Source: Aestuariivirga sp. (GTDB taxonomy: Bacteria > Pseudomonadota > Alphaproteobacteria > Rhizobiales > Aestuariivirgaceae). From it: 64,000 bases of DNA. A model generated the notes under the pieces. That model worked only from the letters and a program-made list of their open reading frames with translations, was not told the origin of the DNA and did no database searches. The position numbers and the translations under genes were made by a program. Where the stretch lies: contig JAUXUN010000032.1 in the NCBI GenBank assembly GCA_030680855.1, positions 16,041 to 80,040 of the forward strand. Direction: 5' to 3'. Below are positions 19,491 through 27,875 of the stretch, in pieces. Position 1 is the stretch's first letter. Each line of letters opens with the position of its first letter.

Positions 19491-20736
19491 TGTCGGCCAC
19501 GTCTTCAATGCCGATGGAGAGCCGCACCACGTCAGGCCCCGCCCCCGCCTTCTTCAATTGATCGGGCGTGAGCTGGCTGTGGGTTGTCGACGCCGGGTGG
19601 ATGATAAGCGAGCGCGTGTCACCGACATTGGCGAGATGCGACAGCAGCTTCACCGATGACACGACCTTGACGCCCGCCTCATAGCCGCCCTTGAGGCCGA
19701 AGGTGAACACCGCGCCCGCACCCTTGGGCGCATATTTCTTGTGGAGCGCGTGATGCGCGTCACCCGGCAGGCCTGCATAGGTAACCCAGGCAACCTTCGG
19801 ATTCTGCGAAAGCCATTCCGCCACCTTGAGCGCATTGTCGCAATGGCGCTGCATGCGCAGCCCCAGCGTTTCCATGCCGGTGAGGATGTAAAAGGCATTC
19901 TGCGGGGATATGGCCGGGCCCAGATCGCGAAGGCCTAGAACCCGGCAGGTGATGGCAAAGGCCATGCCGCCGAAGGTCTCGTAGAATTTCATCCCGTGAT
20001 AGGAGTCATTGGGCTCCGACAGCAGCGGATATTTGCCGCTCTTGGCCCAATCGAAATTGCCCCCATCGACAATGGCGCCGCCCATTGAATTGCCGTGGCC
20101 GCCCATGAACTTTGTCAGCGAATGAACCACGATATTGGCGCCATGCTCAATCGGCTTGCACAGATAGGGGGTGGCCAGCGTGTTATCGACAATAAGTGGA
20201 ACTCCGGCGCGCTTGGCAATTTTTGCCACCGCCGCGATGTCTGTGACGAGACCCCCCGGATTGGCGATGGACTCAATGAAAATGGCTTTCGTCTTGGGCG
20301 ACAGGGCCTTTTCGATCGAATTCATGTCTTCCGCATCGGCCCACACCACATGCCAGCCAAAGGACTTGAAGGAATGGTTGAACTGGTTGATCGATCCGCC
20401 ATAGAGCTGGCGCACCGCCACGAATTCATCGCCGGGCTGCATGATGGTGTGGAACACCACCATCTGTGCCGCATGGCCTGAGGCCAGCGCCAGCGCGGCG
20501 GTGCCGCCTTCCAGTGCGGCGATCTTGGCCTCAAGAACGCCCTGCGTCGGGTTCATGATGCGGGTGTAGATGTTGCCAAATGCCCTGAGCGCAAACAGAT
20601 CCGCCGCATGTTTCACGTCGTTGAAAACATAGGCTGTGGTTTGGTAGATGGGCGTGACCCGCGCACCCGTGGATGGATCGGGTGCCGCACCGGCGTGAAT
20701 GGCTAGGGTGTCAAATCCAGGTGGCTGGTCAGTCAT
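19459..20736 (-). CDS. metY: O-acetylhomoserine sulfhydrylase (aminocarboxypropyltransferase)
   Basis: 425 residues from MTDQPPGFDT, chosen because ATG 20734-20736 is preceded by AGGAGA; the longer frame runs into the neighbouring gene. PLP lysine 209 lies in VVHSLTKFMGGHGNSMGG. The family motif ETLAIHAG appears as DTLAIHAGAAPD, followed by YTRIMNPTQGVLEAKIAALEGG. It makes homocysteine from O-acetylhomoserine and sulfide. The 3' end overlaps heme A synthase convergently. No SAM-II riboswitch is possible in the 29 bases upstream. Confidence 0.93.
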   Translation of the reverse strand: MTDQPPGFDTLAIHAGAAPDPSTGARVTPIYQTTAYVFNDVKHAADLFALRAFGNIYTRIMNPTQGVLEAKIAALEGGTAALALASGHAAQMVVFHTIMQPGDEFVAVRQLYGGSINQFNHSFKSFGWHVVWADAEDMNSIEKALSPKTKAIFIESIANPGGLVTDIAAVAKIAKRAGVPLIVDNTLATPYLCKPIEHGANIVVHSLTKFMGGHGNSMGGAIVDGGNFDWAKSGKYPLLSEPNDSYHGMKFYETFGGMAFAITCRVLGLRDLGPAISPQNAFYILTGMETLGLRMQRHCDNALKVAEWLSQNPKVAWVTYAGLPGDAHHALHKKYAPKGAGAVFTFGLKGGYEAGVKVVSSVKLLSHLANVGDTRSLIIHPASTTHSQLTPDQLKKAGAGPDVVRLSIGIEDVADIIADLDQAIG

Positions 20737-20765
20737 GCTACTCTCCTGTGTTTTAGGGGATAAAC

Positions 20766-21305
20766 CTATCGCTTGGTGGGGATGACGCCAAGCCCCAAGC
20801 TCTGCATTTTTCCGCTCTCGTGCATGCTCTGCCTGCGCGACGAAAGAATGCCTGAATTGCCGCCAACCCAGGCCCATTCGCCGGACTGCTTGCCATACTC
20901 CATTTTGGGGCAACGGTTCATGACAACCTTGATGCCGGCCGCGTCCGCACGCGCTGCCGCTTCATCATTGCGGACCGTTAGCTGCATCCAGATAACTGAC
21001 GGCCTCGGAGTTAAAGTCAGGGCCTCATCAACAATCGCTCCGGCGGCATCCGAAGTTCTGAAAATGTCAACCATGTCGATGGCCTGGGGAATGTCCTTCA
21101 GCCTTCCATAAACCATTTTGCCCTGGAGTTCCTGTCCCGCCAGCCCCGGATTGACCGGAATGACGTCATAGCCTTTCGACAGGAGATACTGCATGACCAG
21201 ATAGGAGGGGCGCACCACATTGCTGGAGGCACCCACCATGGCGATCACTTTGACGCTGTGCAGGATTCCACGGATGTAATCTGCCGGATAATTGTCATGA
21301 TTCAT
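20766..21305 (-). CDS. CoA-binding protein (YccU-like)
   Basis: 179 residues. A Rossmann-like CoA_binding domain: VIAMVGASSNVVRPSYLVMQYLLSKGYDVIPVNPGLAGQELQG, followed by IDMVDIFRTSDAAGAIVDEAL and VMNRCPKMEYGK. The last segment matches the family's conserved CPxxE element. Function is unsettled in this family. Lies directly upstream of the sulfhydrylase in the same direction and overlaps the VOC gene stop by four bases, so the four genes 22506-19459 form a likely operon. Confidence 0.87.
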   Translation of the reverse strand: MNHDNYPADYIRGILHSVKVIAMVGASSNVVRPSYLVMQYLLSKGYDVIPVNPGLAGQELQGKMVYGRLKDIPQAIDMVDIFRTSDAAGAIVDEALTLTPRPSVIWMQLTVRNDEAAARADAAGIKVVMNRCPKMEYGKQSGEWAWVGGNSGILSSRRQSMHESGKMQSLGLGVIPTKR

Positions 21306-21742
21306 GGCAATTGAACGTGCCCATCTGGGTCGATCGGCATGAACGGATTAAACGCCACTTCCCACAAATGTCCTTCCGGGTCGGCGAAATAGCCGGAATA
21401 GCCACCCCAGAAAACCTTCTCCGCCTTCTTTTTGATAGTAGCGCCCGCCGCCTTTGCATGGGCCATGATGTGGTCGACCTCATCTTCGCTGCTGGCATTC
21501 CACGCCACGCCGACACCTCGAAAGACTGGAACCGGGCCAGCCTTGAGGCCTGCGTCCTCCGCAAGCGCATGATAGCCGAACAGGGCCAGCACAATCCCAT
21601 TTGCGTCAAAGAACGTCACGTCCGGATTGCTGGCGCTCGATGCGACGAACCCCAGACGCTCATAGAACCCCCGCGCGGCAACCATGTCGGCAACGCCAAG
21701 CGTCACAAAATTGATGCGTGGCTTCAAGTGTCCTGTTCCCAC
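21302..21742 (-). CDS. VOC-family glyoxalase/bleomycin-resistance-like protein
   Basis: 146 residues. The vicinal oxygen chelate fold is suggested by FVTLGVADMVAARGFYERLGF, then a second module GVGVAWNASSEDEVDHIMAHAKAAGA and GGYSGYFADPEGHLWEVAFNP. The family includes glyoxalases and dioxygenases; no specific substrate can be named. It begins inside the end of the enoyl-CoA hydratase gene (19-base overlap) and ends overlapping the CoA-binding gene. Confidence 0.85.
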   Translation of the reverse strand: MGTGHLKPRINFVTLGVADMVAARGFYERLGFVASSASNPDVTFFDANGIVLALFGYHALAEDAGLKAGPVPVFRGVGVAWNASSEDEVDHIMAHAKAAGATIKKKAEKVFWGGYSGYFADPEGHLWEVAFNPFMPIDPDGHVQLP

Positions 21743-22506
21743 TTCGGATTTCTTTTCTGGATGAAGGCTCCGATGCCTTCATGGGCGTCTGCCAGAAGCA
21801 GGTTGTCAGCCATTACCTGCGCCATGTAGGCGTAGGCCTCGGCCACAGGCATGTCTGCCTGGCGGTCAAAGGCCTGCTTGCCAACCTTGATTGCCGCGCC
21901 GGATTTTGATGCAATCTTCTGCGCAAGGTCCTGCGTCACCGCTTTAAGCTCGTTGTGCGTGGTGACGCGGTTGACCAGTCCCATGCGAAGCGCTTCCGAA
22001 GCAGGAATGACATCGCCCGTCAGCAGCATCTCCATGGCGTGTTTGCGCGTCACAGTCCGGGTGAGGGCAACCATGGGCGTGGAGCAGAAAAGTCCGATGT
22101 TAACGCCAGGGGTGCAAAATGTCGCCCGGTCCGTGGCAACCGCCAGATCGCAACTCGCCACCAACTGGCATCCCGCGGCGCTGGCCAGCCCATCGACTTC
22201 CGCGATGACGGGGCAGGGGCTGTGGGTGATGGCAAGCATCAGGCCGGCGCATTTGTCGAACAGGTCCTTGAAGAAACGGCGGCCTTCATCTGCATCGTTA
22301 CGGCGCGCCGTAATTTCCTTCAGGTTATGCCCGGAACTGAAAGCCGGGCCATGCGCTGACAGGATGATGACGCGCGCCTCGGCCCCATTGATGGCGGTTT
22401 GCAGCGTATCAATCATTTTTTCCGAAAGGCTGTTGCGTGTCGCGGGGTCATTGAGCGTCAGGCGCAATATGCCATCGTTCAAGTCGCGAAGAACCAGGTC
22501 ATTCAT
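21724..22506 (-). CDS. Enoyl-CoA hydratase/isomerase family protein
   Basis: 260 residues of the crotonase fold. Oxyanion-hole segments are FSSGHNLKEI and ASAAGCQLVASCDLAVAT; the second glutamate expected in classical hydratases (as in GxxGGxxEL) is not evident, so the activity may be different from plain hydration (ECHDC3-like). Fits the start MNDLVLRDLNDGI. It overlaps the upstream secreted protein gene by four bases. Confidence 0.87.
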   Translation of the reverse strand: MNDLVLRDLNDGILRLTLNDPATRNSLSEKMIDTLQTAINGAEARVIILSAHGPAFSSGHNLKEITARRNDADEGRRFFKDLFDKCAGLMLAITHSPCPVIAEVDGLASAAGCQLVASCDLAVATDRATFCTPGVNIGLFCSTPMVALTRTVTRKHAMEMLLTGDVIPASEALRMGLVNRVTTHNELKAVTQDLAQKIASKSGAAIKVGKQAFDRQADMPVAEAYAYMAQVMADNLLLADAHEGIGAFIQKRNPKWEQDT

Positions 22507-23198
22507 TCTTCTTCAGTTTCCAGGTGTTTCAGTTTTTCAGCATAGGCCGGATTGTCGATCATTCCCTGCACGACTTTGTGATTGTTCTCCGAGGGGATGA
22601 GCGCATTGAGCGAGGAGATAATCCGGTCTTTCATGTCTTGCGCCAATTCCGTGTCTTTCTCGACTTCTTCGATCTGCTGTTTGATGTCTGTCGATTGATC
22701 GTCAATGATGTTCGCGTAAGCAGCACCTACCGTCGTGATGGCCAGGTTCCATTCTGTCACATTGGCAAAGCCGGCAGCCTTGATGTCGGCCTCGAATTCC
22801 TTGCCGAGAGGGTCGCGGTCAACGAAATCCTGCAGGCTGTCAAAGTTCTCAAGGGCCGCGTCCTTGTACTTGTCTTTGACGATGACATAGGCATCGACGG
22901 CCTTTTGGGCGGTTTCCGGGGTGAGTTCGACCATCTGGACAACCGGGATTTCCCCAATGCTTACCTCATCTTCAGGCGGGGTTTCCCCATCGATTGGCTG
23001 GGTGGGGTCGGGTTCAGTCAGGTCCTCGACGGGTGCCTCGGGCTCCGTTGATGGCTGCGTCTCGTCCTCAAGTCTTTCGCTGATCACGAGATTTGACCAG
23101 ATACCACGGTCTTGGATTTTGGCACCATGGGCGTAGGATGCCCCCATCAGTGCGAGTGCGGCCCAGAAAGCGCTCAAAAACCCTGCCAAACGCGTCAT
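22503..23198 (-). CDS. Hypothetical secreted protein with acidic linker
   Basis: 231 residues. A signal peptide (MTRLAGFLSAFWAALALMGASYAHG) is followed by an acidic Pro/Glu/Thr-rich stretch (residues about 45-85: TQPSTEPEAPVEDLTEPDPTQP), then a helical domain with AVDAYVIVKDKYKDAALENFDSLQDFV. It ends LKHLETEEE. No recognised domain. The ATGA overlap with the enoyl-CoA hydratase gene suggests co-expression, though the functional link is unclear. Confidence 0.7.
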   Translation of the reverse strand: MTRLAGFLSAFWAALALMGASYAHGAKIQDRGIWSNLVISERLEDETQPSTEPEAPVEDLTEPDPTQPIDGETPPEDEVSIGEIPVVQMVELTPETAQKAVDAYVIVKDKYKDAALENFDSLQDFVDRDPLGKEFEADIKAAGFANVTEWNLAITTVGAAYANIIDDQSTDIKQQIEEVEKDTELAQDMKDRIISSLNALIPSENNHKVVQGMIDNPAYAEKLKHLETEEE

Positions 23199-23348
23199 GA
23201 TTCTCCCCGGTCGGAGGTCTTTTCTTATGCTGCCAAGGACATCCGGTGCATATCATTAGCAGCATTCGCAGACAATTTGGAGGAAATCAATGTTCTGGTG
23301 GTAATATAATACCACATCAAAAATATTCATGTTTTTGCGGGGTTATTC

Positions 23349-23377
23349 TTGACTTCACCGTTATGCTCCCCTAATCA
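23349..23377 (+). promoter_or_regulatory. Candidate promoter of rplM-rpsI
   Basis: TTGACT at 23349-23354 and TAATCA at 23372-23377 are spaced by 17 bases, about 70 bases before the rplM start at 23447. Good fit to alphaproteobacterial housekeeping promoters (TTGACT -35). Confidence 0.5.
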
Positions 23378-23446
23378 CCGCGCAACCGAAATGGCTGCAG
23401 GCTTCCTGTGCCCTTTCATTTGTCATCAACAACCCAGAGAAACAAC

Positions 23447-23911
23447 ATGAGCACCTATTCGGCGAAAGCCAAGGACATCGTGAAAAATTGGGTGCTGATC
23501 GATGCAGAAGGACTGGTTGTCGGCCGCCTGGCCACGATCATTGCCAATCGCCTGCGCGGCAAGCACAAGCCAACCTTCACCCCCTCGATGGACTGCGGCG
23601 ATAACATCATCGTCATCAACTGTGAAAAGATCGCCTTCAGCGGAGCCAAGCGCAAGGACAAGACCTATTACTGGCACACGGGTTTCCCCGGCGGCATCAA
23701 GGAGCGCAAGGCGCACCAGATCCTCGACGGCAAGTTCCCTGAGCGGGTTCTTGAAGCGGCAGTGAAGCGCATGCTTCCCGGCGCCTCCCTCAAGCGCCAG
23801 CAAATGACCAATCTCCGGATTTACAGCGGTTCGGCCCATCCCCATGAGGCCCAGAACCCGGTCAAGCTCGATATCAAAGCAATGAACCCCAAGAACGTAT
23901 TGAGAGGCTAA
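23447..23911 (+). CDS. rplM: 50S ribosomal protein L13
   Basis: 154 residues from ATG 23447 ([22 protein letters not shown]), the family start. Contains [17 protein letters not shown] and the L13 signature ending [14 protein letters not shown]...[13 protein letters not shown]. Followed five bases later by rpsI, the universal rplM-rpsI pair. Confidence 0.97.
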   Translation: MSTYSAKAKDIVKNWVLIDAEGLVVGRLATIIANRLRGKHKPTFTPSMDCGDNIIVINCEKIAFSGAKRKDKTYYWHTGFPGGIKERKAHQILDGKFPERVLEAAVKRMLPGASLKRQQMTNLRIYSGSAHPHEAQNPVKLDIKAMNPKNVLRG

Positions 23912-23916
23912 GCGTC

Positions 23917-24408
23917 ATGCCAGAACAAACGACACTCTCGGACTTGGGCGCCGCCATGGGAATGGCGGTTGCTGCAAATGCCGCCGCTCCCGTTGCCCCC
24001 GCCAAGCCAAAGGTTGATGCCAAGGGCCGCGCCTACGCAACCGGCCGCCGCAAGAACGCCATTGCCCGCGTCTGGATCAAGCGCGGCACCGGCAAGGTGA
24101 CCGTAAACGGCAAGGTCATTGAGGCTTACTTCGCCCGCCCGGTTTTGCGCATGCTGGTTCAGCAGCCGATGATCGCGGTCAATCGCAATACCCAGATGGA
24201 TGTTGAATGCACCGTTGTCGGCGGTGGCCTGTCAGGCCAGGCTGGCGCTGTGCGCCACGGCATTTCGCGCGCCCTCACTTATTTTGAGCCGGACCTTCGC
24301 CCGGCCCTCAAAAAGGGCGGCTTCCTGACCCGCGACAGCCGCGCCGTTGAGCGCAAGAAATACGGCAAGGCCAAGGCCCGCCGCAGCTTCCAGTTCTCGA
24401 AGCGTTAG
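23917..24408 (+). CDS. rpsI: 30S ribosomal protein S9
   Basis: 163 residues. The C-terminal core [27 protein letters not shown], then [43 protein letters not shown] and the terminal [11 protein letters not shown] tail, is canonical. An Ala-rich N-terminal extension (about 35 residues) is typical of alphaproteobacteria. Ends before a strong terminator. Confidence 0.97.
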   Translation: MPEQTTLSDLGAAMGMAVAANAAAPVAPAKPKVDAKGRAYATGRRKNAIARVWIKRGTGKVTVNGKVIEAYFARPVLRMLVQQPMIAVNRNTQMDVECTVVGGGLSGQAGAVRHGISRALTYFEPDLRPALKKGGFLTRDSRAVERKKYGKAKARRSFQFSKR

Positions 24409-24428
24409 GCGATCTTTCACCCAACAAA

Positions 24429-24456
24429 AAAGGCCGGAGAAAACTCCGGCCTTTTC
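24429..24456 (+). terminator. Rho-independent terminator of rplM-rpsI
   Basis: Stem AAGGCCGGAG / CTCCGGCCTT with an AAAA loop, followed by TTCC; flanked upstream by an A run, 21 bases after the rpsI stop. Confidence 0.88.
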
Positions 24457-24467
24457 CGTTTCGCAGG

Positions 24468-24506
24468 GGAAAAAGGAAAGCCCGGGCAGGGGAGACCGGG
24501 CCTTCC
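24468..24506 (-). terminator. Rho-independent terminator for phaC (minus strand)
   Basis: On the minus strand GGAAGGCCCGG (24506-24496) and CCGGGCTTTCC (24485-24475, reading down) form a stem with a small mismatch, followed by TTTTT (24474-24470). Lies about 115 bases after the phaC stop. Confidence 0.7.
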
Positions 24507-24619
24507 GAGCAAGCCCGCCATTGCGGGGGAGGGGAAAAACAGGCTCGCTTCTGCCTCTAAAAGTAGGAAGGTTTGGGCAAATTGCGAGTCCCTCTTGGAT
24601 TACATTTTTGTGATCAAAA

Positions 24620-26431
24620 TTATTCCGATTTTACAGTAACATAGCTGCCAGGGGCGTCCTCGATCACGTCGAGCTTGCCGTCGCCGGGGACAGGAGCGGA
24701 GACTTTTGCGCCTGACCTGGTGGTGATCCAGTCGGCCCAATCGGGCCACCAGGACCCGTCATGTTCAGTGGCTGTCTTAAGCCAGCTTTCCAGAGTGTCG
24801 GCGGCGGCCTCGTTGGACCAGTATTTGTATTTCCGCGCTTCCGGAGGGTTCACCACCCCGGCGATATGGCCCGAGCCCGCAACCACCAGTTTCGTCTCAC
24901 CGCCAAAGAACTGCCCAACTTTGAAAACCGATGGCAGCGGCGCAATGTGGTCGTCGCGCGCTGCCAGATTATAGACCGGCACCTTGACCTTCTTGAGGTC
25001 AATGTGAACCCCGTCGAGGATCATCTTGCCCTGCGCCAGCTTGTTGGCCAGATAGCACTCGCGCAAATAGAAGGAATGGACGCCGGCGGGCATGCGGGTG
25101 GAATCCGCGTTCCAGTAGAGCAGATCAAACGGCATCGGCTCCTTGCCCAGCATGTAGTTGTTGATCACATAGGACCAGATCAGGTCGTTGGAGCGCAGCA
25201 AATTGAAAGCGTCCGCCATGCGCGAACCCGCAAGATAGCCCTTCTCCTCCATGCGCTGTTCGATCCACTTCACCTGCTCATCGTCGACGTAGACGCGCAG
25301 GTCACCCGCCTTCTCGAAATCAACCTGGGTCGTGAAAAAAGTCGCGGCGTTGACCCGGTTGTCGTTCTTGGCCGCCATATAGCCAAGGGCGGCGGCAACC
25401 ATGGTGCCGCCGATGCAATAGCCGATGGTGTTGATCTTCTCAGCCCCGGTTGCATCCTGCACCGCCTGCACCGCCTCCAGAAAACCTTCGCGCATGTAGT
25501 CGCTGAAGCTCTTGCGGCCCTGCTTCTCATCCGCATTTACCCAGGAGACCACAAACACTGTAAGGCCCTGTTCCGTTGCCCAGCGCACGAATGACTTCTT
25601 CGGATTGAGGTCAAGAATGTAAAACTTGTTGATCCACGGCGGCACAATGAGCAGGGGGATTTCATAGGTGCGCTGCACCGACGGGGAATACTGGATCAAT
25701 TCGAAAGTGTCATTGCGGAACACAACCTTGCCCGGTGTCATGGCTATGTTCTTGCCGAGTTCAAAAGCCGTCGTGTCGCTCTGCTTGATGCGCAGCCGTC
25801 CGTCCGGCGTGGCCATATCCTGTTCGAGGTGTTTCAGGCCTTCAATGAGATTGGCGCCATTGCTGGCCAGCGTGGCGCGCAGGATCTCCGGGTTCGAAAC
25901 CGGAAAATTGGAGGGCGAAAGCGCGTTGAGAATCTGTTCCACGTAGAATTTCGCCTTCTGGCGCGTATGCTCATCGAGCCCATCGGCATTCTTGACGAAG
26001 TCCTGCGCCCAGTTGGCCGAGATCAAATAGAACTGCTTGAGAAAATCAAAAACCGTGTTTTCCTGCCAGTCCCGGTCCTTGAAGCGCTTGTCGTTGCGCG
26101 CCGGGCTGGCCAGGGGTTCGCTTGGTGTGCCAAGCGCCTTCGCCCAGGCATTCTGCCAAAGCTGGCTGTAGCTGTTCCACAGCTGGGTCTGGGCTTCCAT
26201 CAGCTTCTGCGGCTCGGCCATATAGGCCTGGGCCACGGCGCCCAGCGTCTTGGTCACCTGGTCGATGGGCGTGACCTGGGTTTCCGCCTGCTTCTTGGCC
26301 AGTTCCGGGCGCTCGGCAATCTGCCGGGCGATGTGCGCCAACTGCTCAAATACCCGCGCCAGATTCTGGGCGAGCTGGACCGGGTCCGTCAGCTTGTAGT
26401 CACCCGGTTTCTGGGGAGTGGAATCGCTCAT
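24620..26431 (-). CDS. phaC: Class I poly(3-hydroxyalkanoate) polymerase PhaC
   Basis: 603 residues, typical for class I PhaC. The lipase-like box reads GYCIGG with catalytic Cys339; later Asp in AARDDHIAPL and His in GSGHIAGVVNPP complete the triad. The N-terminal third begins with the loosely conserved region DYKLTDPVQLAQNLARVFEQ. It polymerises 3-hydroxyacyl-CoA into storage polyester granules. Divergent from hom (140 bases between starts). phaR, phaP or phaA/B are not in the window. Confidence 0.95.
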   Translation of the reverse strand: MSDSTPQKPGDYKLTDPVQLAQNLARVFEQLAHIARQIAERPELAKKQAETQVTPIDQVTKTLGAVAQAYMAEPQKLMEAQTQLWNSYSQLWQNAWAKALGTPSEPLASPARNDKRFKDRDWQENTVFDFLKQFYLISANWAQDFVKNADGLDEHTRQKAKFYVEQILNALSPSNFPVSNPEILRATLASNGANLIEGLKHLEQDMATPDGRLRIKQSDTTAFELGKNIAMTPGKVVFRNDTFELIQYSPSVQRTYEIPLLIVPPWINKFYILDLNPKKSFVRWATEQGLTVFVVSWVNADEKQGRKSFSDYMREGFLEAVQAVQDATGAEKINTIGYCIGGTMVAAALGYMAAKNDNRVNAATFFTTQVDFEKAGDLRVYVDDEQVKWIEQRMEEKGYLAGSRMADAFNLLRSNDLIWSYVINNYMLGKEPMPFDLLYWNADSTRMPAGVHSFYLRECYLANKLAQGKMILDGVHIDLKKVKVPVYNLAARDDHIAPLPSVFKVGQFFGGETKLVVAGSGHIAGVVNPPEARKYKYWSNEAAADTLESWLKTATEHDGSWWPDWADWITTRSGAKVSAPVPGDGKLDVIEDAPGSYVTVKSE

Positions 26432-26570
26432 CTATCCTGTCTTTTCTTCGATGCCCGGCAGTTTAGGGACGTGTACCCGGAACGCCAACAATAAACGGCC
26501 TTTCTTGCAAAATCATGTCTGCCTAGGCATAAGACAAACCACCCTTAACCTGAAAGCCCCGGCGGACATT

Positions 26571-27875
26571 ATGACTAACGCTTTGCGTCTCGGAATAGCC
26601 GGCCTCGGCAATGTGGGGGTGGGCGTGCTTGATATCGTAAAGAAGCACGGCGCCCTGCTGGCTGACCGGGCGGGCGTTCCGATCAAGGTGACCGCCGTTG
26701 CCGCCCGCAACAAGGCGAAAGATCGTGGCCATGACCTTGCCGGCATCAAGTGGCATGACGACCCCGTTGCTCTAGCCAAATCCCTCGATATCGATGTCTT
26801 CGTTGAATTGATGGGCGGCGAAGGTGACCCGGCGAAATCAGCCGTGGAAGCGGCCATTGCCGCGGGCAAGCATGTCATTACTGCCAACAAGGCCCTGCTG
26901 GCCCATCACGGCACTGCACTGGCCCGCGCCGCCGAGGCCAAGGGCATTGCCCTTAATTTCGAGGCCTCCGTTGCCGGCGGCATTCCCATCATTAAGGCCC
27001 TCCGCGAGGGCCTGATCGGCAACCGTGTCAGCAAGCTCTTTGGCATCATGAACGGCACCTGCAACTACATCCTCACCAAGATGGCCAATGAGGGCCGGAA
27101 TTTCACCGATGTTTTGAAGGAGGCGCAGAATCTTGGTTACGCCGAGGCTGATCCAACCTTCGACATCGGCGGCTTTGACACGGCCCACAAACTGGCCATC
27201 GTGGCTTCGCTGGCTTTCGGCACCGAAGTGAACCTGAATGCCATCGAGATCGAGGGCATTGAAGCCATCACCCTGGATGACATCCGCAATGCCAGCGACA
27301 TGGGCTACAAGATCAAGCTGCTCGGTGTTGCCATCGCCCACGTGGAAGGCATTGAGCAACGCGTCAATCCCACCCTCGTTCCCAAGGGTGCGCCCGTTTC
27401 GGATACTGATGGCGTGTTCAATGCTATCGTCGTGAAAGGTGATTTCGTCGGCGACCTCATGCTGGAGGGCCGCGGCGCTGGCGCACATCCCACCGCATCG
27501 GCAGTGCTCTCCGACGTTGTTGATATCGCCCGCGGTAACCGGCGCCCAGCCTTCGGCATTCCCGCCGCCAAACTCAAGCCCTACAAACAGTCGCCGAAGA
27601 AGGCCCACGAGGGCGGCTATTATGTCGCCCTTGAACTGATCGACCGCCCGGGTGCCGTGGCCTCCATCGCGCAGATTCTGGCCCATGAAAAAATCTCGAT
27701 CGAAAGCATCGTCCAGCGAGGCCGCCAGGGCCAGGAAACCAAACGCGCCACCGCGACGTTCATCCTCATCACCCATGATACGCTCGAGACATCAATCCGC
27801 ACTGCAATCCAACAGATCGAAAAAAATGGCCACGTTGCTTCGAAGCCCCGCGTCATCCGCATTGAGCGGCTGTGA
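26571..27875 (+). CDS. hom: Homoserine dehydrogenase
   Basis: 434 residues from ATG 26571 (MTNALRLGIAGLGNVG). NAD(P)-binding GLGNVGVGV, the ELMGGEG loop, FEASVAGGIPIIKALREGL (active-site region) and FGIMNGTCNYIL precede a C-terminal ACT domain (EGGYYVALELIDRPGAVASIAQIL). It reduces aspartate semialdehyde to homoserine, feeding threonine and, via MetY/MetC here, methionine. The stop overlaps the GTG of recJ. The usual glpX between hom and recJ in relatives is absent. Confidence 0.95.
   Translation: MTNALRLGIAGLGNVGVGVLDIVKKHGALLADRAGVPIKVTAVAARNKAKDRGHDLAGIKWHDDPVALAKSLDIDVFVELMGGEGDPAKSAVEAAIAAGKHVITANKALLAHHGTALARAAEAKGIALNFEASVAGGIPIIKALREGLIGNRVSKLFGIMNGTCNYILTKMANEGRNFTDVLKEAQNLGYAEADPTFDIGGFDTAHKLAIVASLAFGTEVNLNAIEIEGIEAITLDDIRNASDMGYKIKLLGVAIAHVEGIEQRVNPTLVPKGAPVSDTDGVFNAIVVKGDFVGDLMLEGRGAGAHPTASAVLSDVVDIARGNRRPAFGIPAAKLKPYKQSPKKAHEGGYYVALELIDRPGAVASIAQILAHEKISIESIVQRGRQGQETKRATATFILITHDTLETSIRTAIQQIEKNGHVASKPRVIRIERL

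Noticed and set aside
20737..20765. SAM-II riboswitch upstream of metY
   Set aside because: Only 29 bases separate the CoA-binding gene stop from the metY start, too short for SAM-II.
26838..27776. Antisense frame opposite hom
   Set aside because: Shadow of a clear homoserine dehydrogenase gene.
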